From Paraphysoderma sedebokerense (Eukaryota > Blastocladiomycota > Physodermatomycetes > Physodermatales > Physodermataceae), in NCBI GenBank assembly GCA_025602915.1, contig JAHLJZ010000005.1, positions 124,001-188,000 on the forward strand: a stretch of 64,000 bases of DNA, given 5' to 3'. The number at the start of each line of letters is the position of its first letter. Within the stretch, counting starts at the first letter, position 1. Both the position numbers and the translations under genes were made by a program. Below, piece by piece: positions 25,124 to 36,817 of the stretch. The notes under the pieces were generated by a model. It was not told the origin of the DNA. It saw only the letters and a program-made list of their open reading frames with translations, and searched no databases.

Positions 25124-25555
25124 ATGTTCTGATCTGGTTATACAAGTTTAAGAAGGAGAATGTAGGGGAGGGAAAAGAGGAGAGAAAGAATGGAAGTGAG
25201 TTTGATTTCCTTGTTTGTCTTTTTTTTTGTTGGACTGAAGCAGACGCCAATTCACAATGGGATACGCAAAACAAAAAGTTGCGGGAACGAGAATAAACAA
25301 CGTCATGTCACGGTTTGAGTAGGAAAATGCAAACATTAGGGGCCTGATGGTGTTGGCGCAAGATCTTGTGGTTTACAACGAGGAGGGATAGGGGGAAAAT
25401 CACAAAAAGAATGACTGTGGAAGGAGGGGCAAGTTGCTGAAGAGAGCGGGAAAAGGGACCAAAACAAACATACTTGTTTTCGAGGAGAGACGGTAAGAGA
25501 GGGTAGGGACGGAAGGTGCGTGTGGCTATCTAGAAGACGGATATGGAGGGTGCGG

Positions 25556-25629
25556 ATAGATAGCTAGATAGATAGATAGATAGAATGGGTGGATATGAGA
25601 ATGGGTGGATACGAGAATGGGTGGATATG
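25556..25629 (+). repeat. GATA microsatellite and 16-bp minisatellite
   Basis: A run of GATA units at about 25556-25581 is followed by three 16-bp copies of AGAATGGGTGGATATG (25582-25629; the second copy has ACG for ATG). The block sits between the divergent importin beta and Gln-rich genes. Confidence 0.8.
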
Positions 25630-25947
25630 AGAGTGAGGGAACGAGGGAGTGAGAGTGGACATCCGACGCAACAACATTCCCCCTAGCAAGTCAACTGCCT
25701 TCTGGTTCACCCGTTCACTGCCTGCGCACCGCTCCCCGTTCACTGCTTGCTCTTTTTCTGCTCGCTTGCTGCATGCCATTATAGATATATCTGTGATATT
25801 ACACTATCACTCCCTGTACGACAGCACACTGCTCAATGGGTAATTTGATTATTTATATTATGCTATCCATATGGCATTTATCTCACATGTCAGATATTCC
25901 CTCTTGCTACATTCCACTCTACTCACTATCTATATGTACCTGTAGGG

Positions 25948-26491
25948 ATGCAGCAACCACAGTCCCAGTCGCAGGGCATCAAGCGATCTCTCTCCTGCGC
26001 AGACCCGCTCCCTGTCTCTGCCTCTGTCTCTGTCGCCGACCGTCCCTTTGTCTGTGTCACTCTCTTTCTCTTATTAACATTCCACTCTCAACATATACTA
26101 ACTCAACCTTCAAATGCAGAAACGACCCAACACCGCAAACCTCCAGAACCTCCCAGACTCTCTCCTCCAATTCTACTACACCCATCAACACCAACGTCAA
26201 CTCCAACAACTCGAACAACAACTTCAGCAACCACACCCAGAGACCATCCCCACAACCGTCGACGTCTACTCAAACTCCCAAGACATGGAAATGGACGATA
26301 CCACAAATTCTGTCCCATCCTATACCACCCACCTTAACCATCTCCACCAAACGAGTCAACACAACCAACCATTTGGTGACGAAACAAACGCAAACAACAT
26401 GATGGATACAATGGTAGACAACGGCATGAATTATAGAGAACTCATGGATTTGTATCCCGGTTTATTAAGAAAATTCATGAACACGGCTTAA
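25948..26491 (+). CDS. Small Gln-rich protein, unknown
   Basis: The second exon (26120-26491) follows a textbook branch point and acceptor (ATACTAACTC then AATGCAG) and encodes LPDSLLQFYYTHQHQRQLQQ, Gln-rich sequence and a conserved-looking end MNYRELMDLYPGLLRKFMNT. A first exon from ATG 25948 (MQQPQSQSQGIKRSLSCADP) can join in phase at one of several GT sites near 26013-26025; the donor is not settled. The charged and Gln-rich composition suggests a regulatory protein, but no domain is recognised. Confidence 0.5.
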
Positions 26492-27272
26492 CATCGTTAA
26501 CATGCATGTTGAAAACAAGGTAAGAGAAACAGAAAAGGAACAGGAAAAAAGTCTCGTTCAAAATCAATCCTTTCTTGGATGCGCGATTCCGCGTTCAACT
26601 TGGACCAAAAAAAAAAAAAAGTTGCGTCGTGGGCTGGTTCCCTCTTTACGCTTACCATTTTATACAAATGACACCGATAAAAATAGAAATCTTAGAAAAC
26701 CAAAAATTATAGTCGATAAAGTTTGGAAAAATATCTGCTTTTTATCTGCTTTTTATTATTTTGCTATCTGTACGTTGTATTCGAAATAGATGATGTTTAT
26801 TCAAATATTCAAATGTAGAACGATTATCTGTCAGTTGTCACTTTATTCTCTCTCTCAATTGTATCTGTAATTCCCTACTACATTAAAAAAGGACTTTATC
26901 TTTAGATACAAAATCTATTTCTCAAATCTGAGCTGTATAAACCCATTCTATCATCATTTCATAAATAAAATAAAATAATCCCATGAATCATACTCTGTGT
27001 CACATCCCTCTTTCAATTCGACCCCCCTCATTACTCATCGCTAAACCCATACTCTTCGATTCTCAAATCTATTGATCAAAGCTGTATACAACCATTTTAT
27101 AATAGTTATTTTATATTTATAAATAAAAATAAATCATCCCCTAAATTATCCCCAGAACCACAAACTCAGTTTCACCACCCTCTTCCAATCCAACAATCCA
27201 TCTAAACTCTCTCTCCTCCCATCCTTCCCCCATATTTCCTCTTTCGTGATTTTTTTTTCTAAATCCTAAATT
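26492..27272. other. Convergent intergenic region with a 13-A run and a diverged repeat
   Basis: About 780 bases between two convergent stop codons. It is AT-rich, contains a run of 13 A near 26608, and holds the imperfect direct repeat listed separately. No gene recognised. Confidence 0.5.
26914..27195 (+). repeat. Diverged tandem duplication, about 140 bp per copy
   Basis: Two stretches share an ordered series of blocks: TTCTCAAATCT, then AGCTGTATA, then ATAAATAAAA, then CCCTCTT with CAATTCGAC or CAATCCAAC. Copy one starts near 26918 and copy two near 27060. They differ by small indels, so the duplication looks old. Confidence 0.6.
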
Positions 27273-30085
27273 CTAAACTTTCTCAATCGCATTAAAAGTA
27301 CTCAAACAAACCGCAAACCCAATCAACGGAGTCAACGGGTTCCTCGCGTCTAATGTGAACGAGTCTTTGGCGATTCGACCGAATTGGAGGTGAACTTTTG
27401 AATCTAAGATACATTTACACACAAAACAAAGACGAACAAATGACAAAAAGGGAATATTTTGAGTGGTTAGAATGGGAAGTTGAGTGAATATGATGAGGTG
27501 ATGAGGTGATGAGGTGATGAGGTGGTGCAGAAAGTGGAGTAGTTACTTACCGGAAGATGAAGGATGATCAACGATCAATTGGAAATTTTTTACACTCGGT
27601 ACAGTGACTCGACCGCCAAAATTGAGGCAATAAGTTTTCAATGCTTCATTGAAAATTCATTCAATTCATATTAGATTCACCAAATCATCAAAACATCGAG
27701 ACATCAAAGAGTCAAAATGGTACCGTTAGTGCCCATTGACACGCCAGAATCCTTAACAGAAATCAAGAATAAAAAAACTAACCAGGATTATATTTCGGTA
27801 ATTTATTCTTCATCAACACGATAGACTGACCGCTATTCCCAAGTTCCTCGGTCAACCGCGCCATTTGATTCCGCATATTATGTTCCGTGAGTTTGGTGAG
27901 TACAGTCGGATTAATCTATCATTTAGACGAAAAAAAAAAAAAAAAAAAAGAAAAATTAGACACCTCAACGTAACAATTATTTCGAGAAAGACTAAAGTAT
28001 AATAAAGAAACCTGGTCACCGGATTTGACTGCCGCCGCGACAAATATTTGACGAGGGATCGCATTCGAACTCTGATTCAAGAATCAATGATAAATAATCA
28101 GTGAGGAATCTCAAAAGTTTGCGTTGGGTTGTATAATACATAATGATAATGAATTGAACAATATTGATCAACGTACGTAACGAATAAACGCGATTAATTT
28201 TCCAGTCGAAAGTTCAATCAACTTGAATTCTGATCCTTGATAGTTTCCTCTTTTTGACACAAACATAACCCAAGAGTAAAAAAAAAAAAGTAAGAACACG
28301 AATCAATCAATTCCCAAGTTTAAAAAGAAAGTGGAACCCTCATACTTTAATTTCCATCCGGCGTCTTCGGTTCTTCCATGTTCCATGACCCCACCCACGG
28401 CGATATAAAAAACAGGTTTCATATTCATCTTGATGAATCTACGTGCTGTAAACATCGTCGTACCAGATTGTTCATTTTGAATCGTAAACAACGGTTGCGA
28501 GGTCAAGGATGATTTGGAACGAGAAATAATTGAACGAAGGAGAGAGTTGGGTTGGATTTGTCTTTTCGTATTGAAGTTTTGGAAAAAAAGGGGTAAGAAT
28601 TAGTTGAATTAGTTTTAGTCGAACGTAATGAATGTGTAGAAAATACGACATACTCTAATGGGTTCGCGTCACTCGCGAGTTCTTCATTCAAATTGTCATC
28701 CAACGTCTCGATTGTATCATCTTGGATAACCCCGTCTACGATCTCTTCTTCATCGTGAATAATAGTATACACTTCCTCCGCTTTCGTCGTATCTATAACC
28801 ACTGTTTCGTCTCGTCTGAAATCATTCAATTCATTCAATTGATCACGATCGTCGTTCGCTTTTTGATCGAATACATCGTTTTTACTGTCTACTCTGATAG
28901 TATCTGTTCGTTCTGGTTCTATAATCACCGGTGCATGAATTTGGTGGTCTACGTCGTCGGGAATTTCGGTTGCGGGTTTAGATGGGGTAGAGGAAGAAAC
29001 TGTCGATGTTGGGTTCTGTTGTTCTTGTTCCTGTGAAACTTGAGAAGAACCAAGACTCAACACGTCAATGTTGATCGGAACGGATGAGGTTTGCGTAGGT
29101 TGAGACTCGGATTGAAAAATTTGTCCTATTGTGGGTGATTTCCGTACGAAAATACCAGTTTAGTGAATCATTACCTTTAAGACACAAAAATCAAACAGTT
29201 AAATGACGTACCAACTACACCCCTTCGTTTTCTGGCTTGATTGTACTTTTTAGTAGCCTCAATCTTTAATGTTGCAGCGGCCCTAGAATTAGATGCCACT
29301 TTCATCTCTCCTTTGGCTCCTCCGTTTGCACTTTTTGTATCCTGATTCACTATATCCTGATCTACAACTTTACCACCGCCAAGTTTGTCATCAAATTCAG
29401 GTTCAAGATCTCCATCGGCATTTTCTTTCCCTACCTCACCGTTCACAGCCGCGACAATGTCATCGGGCAACGGGGCAATTTTAGAACGAGACTCCACCCT
29501 CCCAGATTCAGCTTCAACATCCCCACCAACTTTTTCTTTTCCCATCTCATCGTTCACAGCCGGAATAGCGCCGTCAGGTGTCAGAGTATCTCTAGAAGGA
29601 GACTCTAAAGTCCCAGATTCGGATTTTTTTTCCGAGGATTTTAGGCGGTTATAGAGTTTATATAAATGTGCTGATTTATAAAATCAATAAAGAAAAGTAA
29701 AAAAATGAGAATCAGTGGTGGAAGAATAACGGATCAATGATAGGATGTGCAATGGGAGTCGTGGTTGTCGTGGTTAGTGATTCACAGTTTACTTGGAATT
29801 GAGAAAACATGGTCAAATCAGAGATCAAAGATATGGTACATACATATATCGGAATTAGCATATACATCTTCCTTTTGAGGTCTTCACATATTCCACGGAG
29901 CAAAAAACCAATAAAAAAAGGAATATCAAGGTTAGCAACGACAATACCCATTCATGGATCACGTAACCCGAAGAACCAAGGGATGTAAGAGAGAGAAAGA
30001 AATTGTACCGTCTGCCGTGGTCGATTTCGAATTGTCGTTCCCAGCGTTTAATCAGATCTTTGAGGTACTTTGCGTTGACGTTCAT
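27273..30085 (-). CDS. Sld2/RecQL4-N-like and tubby-domain fusion protein
   Basis: Ten exons keep phase at every junction: 30085-30009, 29881-29844, 29670-29212, 29125-28654, 28561-28346, 28249-28177, 28071-28012, 27915-27783, 27643-27551 and 27403-27273, for 583 residues. Residues about 7-52 match the Sld2/RecQL4 N-terminal module: LIKRWERQFEIDHGRRPQKE, then LYKLYNRLK; RecQL4 has an AWERAF...GRRP...LY..Y..LK pattern. Residues 60-340 are acidic and low-complexity. The C-terminus ends like a tubby domain: LNFGGRVTVPSVKNFQ, then LQFGRIAKDSFTLDARNPLT and GFAVCLSTF. Tubby domains bind phosphoinositides and often serve cilia; Sld2 modules act in replication initiation. No helicase domain is present. 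Function is open. Confidence 0.8.
27491..27522 (+). repeat. Four copies of an 8-bp repeat in an intron
   Basis: TGATGAGG is repeated four times in tandem. It lies inside the last intron of the tubby-domain gene (27404-27550). Confidence 0.8.
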
Positions 30086-30559
30086 TTTGTGGGTTGTGGC
30101 TGTAGTTTTTGATTTATTGGGGTAAAAAGGAATGAGGGAAACACGGGAAAGGGAAAGGGAACAGTTTGGACAAGTTGGCACGCGTCTGGGGTTATGCTGT
30201 GTTCATCTAAATTAAGTGATTTGTGCAGTGGGGATTAACAGAGGCATCGTGATTTAAAAAGAATTGATTGAAACTATATATTTGAAGTACATATTATCGG
30301 TAGGATATGTCATACTCTGACTCCGCTATCCTCGAATTAAAGAGGACGTCACCTACAAATCAAGAGACCTTCCTGTCGAAACCGATCAAACGCAAGACTC
30401 CTATCTGATCCGTCACCCGGCCGCCGAACAGATATTTGTTTTTTGTAGAAACATTCGCCAAACGGCAATCATCGAAGGCCATTCTATCCAATATTCTATC
30501 AATTACGTCCCTTTCTTTTCTCAGCCTCCATTCCCCGCACTCCTTCTCTCTCTGTTGCC
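30086..30559. promoter_or_regulatory. Divergent intergenic region
   Basis: 474 bases between the starts of the tubby-domain gene (-) and the Cys-motif gene (+). A minus frame at 30360-30617 has no recognisable content. Promoters of both genes are expected here. Confidence 0.45.
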
Positions 30560-31302
30560 ATGTCGGCTTGCAGAGACTTACGTGACCTCCAGCAAAAAGT
30601 TTGTTTATCTTCGCCAAACTCTCCAGACTGTATCAAATTGAAAAAAGAATTAGAAGAGTGTGAATCCAAGAAACGTCGTAATAGGTCTACTTTCTGGAAC
30701 TCATTTTGGAGTGGCGGACCTAAATCTGGTTCAGGTCCAAGGTGAATGTTGCATTCGTCAAGTTGCTCATCCTTCAATACGGTGGTCAAAACCGGGAGAT
30801 ACTGACTTTTTGACTGTTTTTGTATTTGATTGTCGGTTGGTATTGGTATTTGATTTTGCGGTGTTTCAGTGTAAAAAGTTCGACAGGGACAACAGGCACT
30901 GCGTAAGATATTTTGAGTTGTTTTGAACTCTGAGTTGCGGTGGTTACTAAACCGCTTTTTGCTTGTTTATCTTGTGGTATCTCTTTACCCGTAGACAACC
31001 AGCAACAGCTACATCAACAAACTCTAGCTCATCTACTACCGTCGAAGGTACCTCGGCTGGTGCACCTCATAGTCAAGGACATTCGTCGGGTTCCTCACAC
31101 GCAGCAACCGCGGCTGCAGCAGGAGCTGCCGCTGGTGCCACAGCAGCTCATTTAAAAAATTCTTCAAGCACATCAAGCTCAAGGTTTGTGTTGTGAATCG
31201 ACGATTAAGTAGGTTCAAAGATTAACAAGGACCACATTTTGTAGTATCACCCGAGGCGGGTTCGGTGGAACAGCTTCTTCGCACGGTTCCGCTTCCTCTT
31301 AA
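30560..31302 (+). CDS. Cys-motif, Ser/Ala-rich small protein with GGFG tail
   Basis: Four exons (30560-30741, 30870-30902, 30995-31183, 31245-31302) join in phase to 153 residues. The N-terminal 40 residues hold four Cys in helical spacing: C-x10-C (residues 4 and 15) and C-x9-C (24 and 34), close to the twin CX9C pattern of mitochondrial intermembrane-space proteins. The remainder is Ser/Thr/Ala-rich with an Ala run and ends TRGGFGGTASSHGSASS. The GGFG...HGS tail recurs at the ends of small fungal proteins in my memory, but I cannot name the family. Mitochondrial import is a guess. Confidence 0.65.
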
Positions 31303-31329
31303 ATTATCCTTTTGCGTCGCTTCACCACT

Positions 31330-32823
31330 ATGAAGCTACAAAGAACCACACCTCGAAAAAACTGGCAACAACTTGTAGAATCCCAAGGCTTACTCTACCA
31401 TACCCAACCGAACACTAAAGCGCCTTATTGGGTCGAGGATATATTCATCAGCCTGAACCCTCCCGAACTTGAAAATCTCAAAAGTGTAATCAACTCACTC
31501 CATTCTTTATGTTTATCCGCTATCCCTTCAATCCTTGAATCAAGGGATACATTATCACACTACTTTCAACTTCCCGAAATATTCCATGAATACTTTATAT
31601 CAAGTTGGATTCATCATCAAAACAACGACGGAATGGATACACTCTATGGACGATTCGATTTGGCGTTTGATGAAAACAATGTACCAAAAATGTTGGAGTA
31701 CAATGCAGATACACCGACTTCTTTGATCGAAGCTGCTGTAGTTCAACGTGAATGGGCTTTAGATTGTTTCAATGGCGATTCAAAGCAGTGGAATCAAATT
31801 GAAGACTCGCTGATATCTACATGGTCGAAATTGCATTCACGGTATTCTCGTCTCCGATTAGACAGGACGGAGAATATGGTCGACCGGTTACCTCAAAACA
31901 GATGCAAACTTCATACGAGTTGTATAAAATCACATATGGAAGATTACCAAACTACCCGGTACATCGAATACACTGCATCCGAAGCAGGTTGGGACACTGG
32001 GTTCATTTATATCGAAGATGTAGGATGGAACGACGACAAAAAGACATTTGTAGATTTAAATGAAGACGAGATTCAATCCTGGTTTAAATTGTATCCCTGG
32101 GAATGGCTTCTTAAGGAATCATTTGGTCAAAATCTATTGTCGGTATGTTCAGTTTAGTTTAACATTTTTGTCGTTTTTGCCAGAGATATAATTTATACTG
32201 GTATTCAATCTAAGTCACCGAATTTAAATGTCATCGAACCGCCCTGGAAATTGTTACTCTCCTGTAAATCAATTCTACCGGTTCTACACCACCTCTATCC
32301 TTCGCACCCAAATCTACTCCCGTCGTACTTTGCCTCGTCGTCGTCTCCACCGTCCGACTCTGCCCCTCGATACCCAAACTTCAAAATTTCAAGTCCCACA
32401 AATCCACTGCTAGATCATTACGTCTCAAAACCGATATACGGTCGTGAAGGCTCCAATATTTCTATTTATTCTGCTACTCCTCCGACATCCTCGCTCGATC
32501 ATACTTCATCACATCCCGCAAAATTGTTATACAATACATCAGGTCCATACACTCTACAAACAACTCCTGTTATCCATCAACAATCTCTTTACTCCTTCCA
32601 TACTGAAAAATCAAGTTTCATCGCACCATTCGGACCAAATTTAAAATCAGGGGAAAATATCGGACTTGGATTTGGACTTGGAGAAGGACCGTTGGAAGGG
32701 TATTACCCCGTTATCGGGGGTTGGGTTGTAGATCATTGTGCTGTCGGATTGGGAATTCGAATTGATCGGAAACCAGTGACTGGTGATGATAGTTGGTTTG
32801 TGCCTTGGATTGTAGATGGTTAG
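31330..32823 (+). CDS. Glutathionylspermidine synthase-like ATP-grasp protein
   Basis: Three exons (31330-31841, 31902-32142, 32215-32823) join in phase to 453 residues. The protein matches the GSP_synth family (E. coli YgiC/YjfC type). Evidence: YGRFDLAFDENNVPKMLEYN followed by ADTPTSLIEA, then KLHTSCIKSHMEDYQTTRYI, LYPWEWLLKE, EPPWKLLLSCKSILPVL, HPNLLPSYF and a C-terminal VIGGWVVDHCAVGLGIR. These are ATP-grasp ligases; free-standing members probably form a peptide-like bond on an unknown substrate. There is no CHAP amidase domain. The first intron is 60 nt and read-through stays in frame, so retention would insert 20 residues. Bacterial affinity makes old gene transfer possible. Confidence 0.85.
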
Positions 32824-33581
32824 AATAATGTAGTGTGGAAATGATATTTGTTGAATTAGAATTCAAAATGTCGGCAATAATGTAAAAATAAATTTGCAAT
32901 ATTAATGGACTCTAGAGTTTTTAAATTAAATAGCAATTCCTATTGCAAATTTTATTTTTTCCCATCTCGCAAGGCCATTTGTTGAACGAAATGTGGTACG
33001 AGGAGATTGGCAAGGAACAAGGAATTGTTATGATATTCTAGGTACTCATCCGTGGACCGCATACACTCAAATACGTTATCACACCATTGCTCGATTACTT
33101 TTATAAATAAAAGCTAAAAAAAAATCTGCCATGCCGCCAAGAAGAATCCAACTTTTTCTCCGATCGATGCTTCGACGTACTTGATTCCAATGGGGAGCAT
33201 CGATGCGAGAAGGAGCTGAATTTCTTCTTTGCGGCATAAAAGATTTGAGTTTCTATTTTTAAAAATTATCGGGCGATGGTGTGGTAAGGTATTAGGAAAG
33301 ATTTGGTCCACTGATGAGTAGCGATTTATTATGGATGGATAGTCTAGCTCCTAATCAGTATATGATACACATCTCTATTTATTCGCGTCACGTGAAGATC
33401 ACATGGAATAGCATATTTCGGAACAGGAATTGATCACGGTTGAGCAGAATTATCAGTTCTGAGTTCTGACGAATTCTTCCTCCGCAATTTGCACGCTTTC
33501 CTTGAAAACATATTATTTCCAGTCGTATTGCAGTCTGCAAAGTGAGTGAGTGGTATTGCATCTAACAATTATCAGCTCAAA
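32824..33581. other. Intergenic region
   Basis: About 760 bases between two plus-strand genes. A minus frame at 33114-33311 is short and unrecognised. AT-rich blocks near 32860-32960 fit a 3' end. No RNA gene seen. Confidence 0.45.
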
Positions 33582-34685
33582 ATGATTCGGCACTTGGCTC
33601 TTCTTAAACCGAGATCAAATCCTCAAATTTTTCAGATCTTCCTCACTAGACATTCTTCCACCACAACCGAGTCCAACACAACTGCTGTTCCACTTTCATA
33701 TTCCCATTCACCTCCTCCCCAGTCGGTTCATCCTTCTTCAACTACACCGCAATTACCGCCTTTAGTCATACTTCATGGCCTTTTCGGATCCAAACAAAAT
33801 TGGTCTTCATTATCCAAATCCCTTTCAAAACAATTAAATACCGACGTTTGTGCCCTCGATCTACGTAATCATGGTGATAGTACACACTCTGAGATAATGG
33901 ATTATGAGAGTATGGCGAATGATGTTGTCAGGTGGATGAACGAGATGAGTGGAAAAACGAAACTCGGACAAAAAGGGAAATGGATAGTGATGGGACATTC
34001 TATGGGTGGAAAAGTAGCAATGGAGGTTGCGTTAAGATCGAGTGGGAAATTGGATCATGAGGATAGCAATAAGAGTAAAGTTAGTGTAGATCGATTAGTG
34101 GTTGTCGATATGGCGCCAGTGGATATGATATTGTCGAGTGCTTTTCCGAAATATATCGAAGTGATGCAACAGATTGAAGAAGCAGGGGTCAAAAAGCAGT
34201 CCGAGGCAGATCATATAATGAAGAATGTGATTCCGGTTTGTGATCTTCCGTATTTTGTTTTAGATTTAGTTTATTTGTTTCGTTTTTCCTGTCATTCTTG
34301 ACTATAACTAATATGACTCTTCTTGATCAAAAAGGAACCTTCAATTCGTCATTTCCTTCTTACAAATCTTAAACGTCCTACCTCAACTTCCACGCATTCT
34401 CCCCTCAAATTCCGCATTCCTCTCTCGACAATAGCTCGAAGCCTTCCATCCCTTGGTTCATTTCCCCTCAAGTCCTCCAATATGACGTACACAAAGCCAA
34501 CACTTTTCCTTGGTGGTTCTAAAAGTGATTATATCAGGCCCTCCATGAAAAATGATATATTGAAGCTGTTCCCAAATGCAACTATGGAATGGATTGACGG
34601 TGCAGGTCATTGGGTGCATAGTGAACGACCGGGAGAGTTTGTTAAGGCTGTGACTGAATTTTTGAAATCGGATAGTAGATTATAA
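33582..34685 (+). CDS. Mitochondrial alpha/beta hydrolase, ABHD11 (Imo32) type
   Basis: Two exons (33582-34235, 34335-34685) join in phase to 334 residues. The N-terminus (MIRHLALLKPRSNPQIFQIF) is basic and lacks acids, a likely mitochondrial presequence. The hydrolase core shows the oxyanion HGLFGSKQNW, ALDLRNHGDS, the nucleophile elbow GHSMGG, VVVDMAPVD, the acid-region FLGGSKSDYI and the catalytic His in GAGHWVHSE. This order is typical of ABHD11 and yeast Imo32. ATG 33582 is preferred over upstream non-ATG codons. Substrate unknown; human ABHD11 protects lipoylated enzymes. Confidence 0.88.
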
Positions 34686-34843
34686 TGACAAAGAATTGTG
34701 GAACTATATAGCGTACAATTTGTAGATTAGTCATAAAGTAGAATGAGCCCAACCAAAGTAGACTGTAGACAATTAATGAGTTTTGATGTAGGATTTATTT
34801 CTTTGACTTAATAAACTAGCCTTAATTATAGTTTACATTTTAA

Positions 34844-36153
34844 TCATCCAAATCTAGCCAATCGTAACCTCCTCAGCTCGTCTGCTCCCATTTCCTTATT
34901 CTCTGGCTTCCCTGCATCAGCTAAGCTGGCGGCAATAGCAGCACTGAGTTCCAAATCTTCATCTGTTATTCCATCTATCGAATCTACACCAGTCTTGGCG
35001 TTTATCCCATTTTGGGAATCAGACGAAGCAGAAAGTTTATATCCTTGCCCACTGAAACTTTTCTTCTCGGAGGATTGCGAGGTTGCAGATGTAGGTGATG
35101 CAAGTTCTGGAGGCGGAGTGTCTGGTAATGTCATTGCGATCTCATCGGCCGATGAAGGGGGTAGTATTCCACGAACGATAAAAATAGAGTATCCTGGTTT
35201 CGATTATTTCAATTGGACGTTAATTGATGTTAAAATCGTCGCACACAACTGCTAATTTCTTTCCGGCCAACAAATCATGCAGGAAAATTTAGGAAAAAAG
35301 ATATTTCATACCATCCAGTTGTGCTTGACTCAGCAACATGTGTAGATACGTCTCCGATATCCATGTTGGCTTCGATTGAGTTGAATTTAAATTGTACCAC
35401 CGTTTATGAAATCTTCTTATCGTGTACCCTATTCATAACAATATAACAATCATTTCATAGACAATGTGAGATTTAAACCAAAGGAAGTTAGCAAGAGTTA
35501 AGAGCCAACGTTAGCTTCTTTGCAGCTCAATGGTATTCGAGAAAGAGATACTAACAATGTTCAGACTGGTTGCATATGTAAGCAATCTCTTTATGAGGAT
35601 TATCCCTCGCAGTCTTGCCCGCTTCACTGGCGTATGATATTAACTCCAGATTCCATACTTTGAGTGCGCTTTGTATGACCTAAGTTCACACGAAGGGTTT
35701 AGTTTTGGTGAGCTTCTATCGAAAATGGCAGAGTATAGAAATGTATATATTGCAAAGTTTCATCTGCGATATTACGTACTTGTACGGAAAAGAATCCAGA
35801 ATCATCAAAGTTAGAAGACCCTTCTTTCAAGTACTGTTCGTAATCAGAAGCCGAGCCTTTCGCTATTTCCTGCATTTCTTTCGCATCCAGTTCTCGTGCA
35901 ATTTCTGACAAATCCACAGCGGTAAAATACGGCCCTATTTGAAAGTTTATAGGGTAGTTTAGACAAATTTATCACAGAATTGTTGAACCAGAAGTGAAAG
36001 CACCTTGAAGAAGGGAATTGAGGGCATGTTGGGCACAGAGGCTGCCTTCTTGCTGCGTTATGGCAAGTTAGAGATGGAAAAATGACAGTCATAAAATGGT
36101 CTGAATTGAGCATGTACCTTCTCGTGAAAGATATATGGTATTAAATCTGACAT
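34844..36153 (-). CDS. Ataxin-3-like Josephin deubiquitinase
   Basis: The first exons are 36153-36118, 36052-36004, 35934-35780 and 35679-35556, with a fifth starting at 35428; they join in phase. The Josephin domain has all three catalytic residues: Cys18 in QEGSLCAQHALNSLL, His121 in EHWYTIRRF, and Asn136 in WYNLNST. Other family blocks are YFTAVDLSEIARELD and NFDDSGFFSVQ. The C-terminal part carries a ubiquitin-interacting motif (DEDLELSAAIAASLADA) and ends ELRRLRLARFG. It should trim ubiquitin chains in protein quality control. There is no polyglutamine tract. The last splice junctions are approximate. Confidence 0.9.
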
Positions 36154-36304
36154 TGGTTGACGGTGGCGGAGGATATGAGTTGAAGAAGCGTGGCAAGGCA
36201 AATAGGAATCAAACGCTCAGCATCAAAGTGCGATTTTATTTTTATTATATTGATATGAGCTAAATATATAGAGTACAAATGAAATCGTGCAAACATTATG
36301 TGAT

Positions 36305-36817
36305 CTACATACAGTATCCGGGTATTTGTTCCGCTATAGCTTCCATCCTTTTCGACCCTTCCTCTGTGAATTCTCATCCAAGTTAGATACATCGACCGAA
36401 ATTTGAAGTCGCAGAATAAATTCTTAACAAATACAAACCATTAAATGAGTGGGGAGTTTTTTCTTCGATGTCATTTTTATGTTGCGCTATCTCTTCTACT
36501 TTTTCATCATTTTCGTTTTTCGGCGTCTGCCCTTCGACAGTCACTTTATAAATTTTGGTCTTCTCATTGTCCTTTGTCATTTCAGCAACGATGACCCCAC
36601 CTGCGTTGGAGCATTGAAAATGAGAAGCATCTGCACATTCACAATTCAAACATCCTTCGATTAGAGGTTTGGCTATCTCATTGTTGCCGAGATACACTTT
36701 TCTGTCTACAACGAGAGCATCGGGACCCTCAGGATCGGGCGTGAACTTGTCGACAAATTTTGCTTTTTCATCGATGATTTCTTTGTCTGAGTTAGGAATG
36801 CTGATTGTATTCTCCAT
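36305..36817 (-). CDS. Unknown acidic protein with Cys cluster
   Basis: Two exons (36817-36439, 36363-36305) join in phase to 145 residues. A preceding CTAAC branch-point-like site supports the intron. The only motif is a Cys cluster, GCLNCECADASHFQC (residues about 56-70), which could bind metal. The C-terminal half is rich in Lys and Glu. I do not recognise the family. It starts divergently from the PUF gene. Confidence 0.55.

Noticed and set aside
26502-26789. 95-codon plus frame after the Gln-rich gene
   Set aside because: Lys-rich low complexity caused by A runs; no domain.
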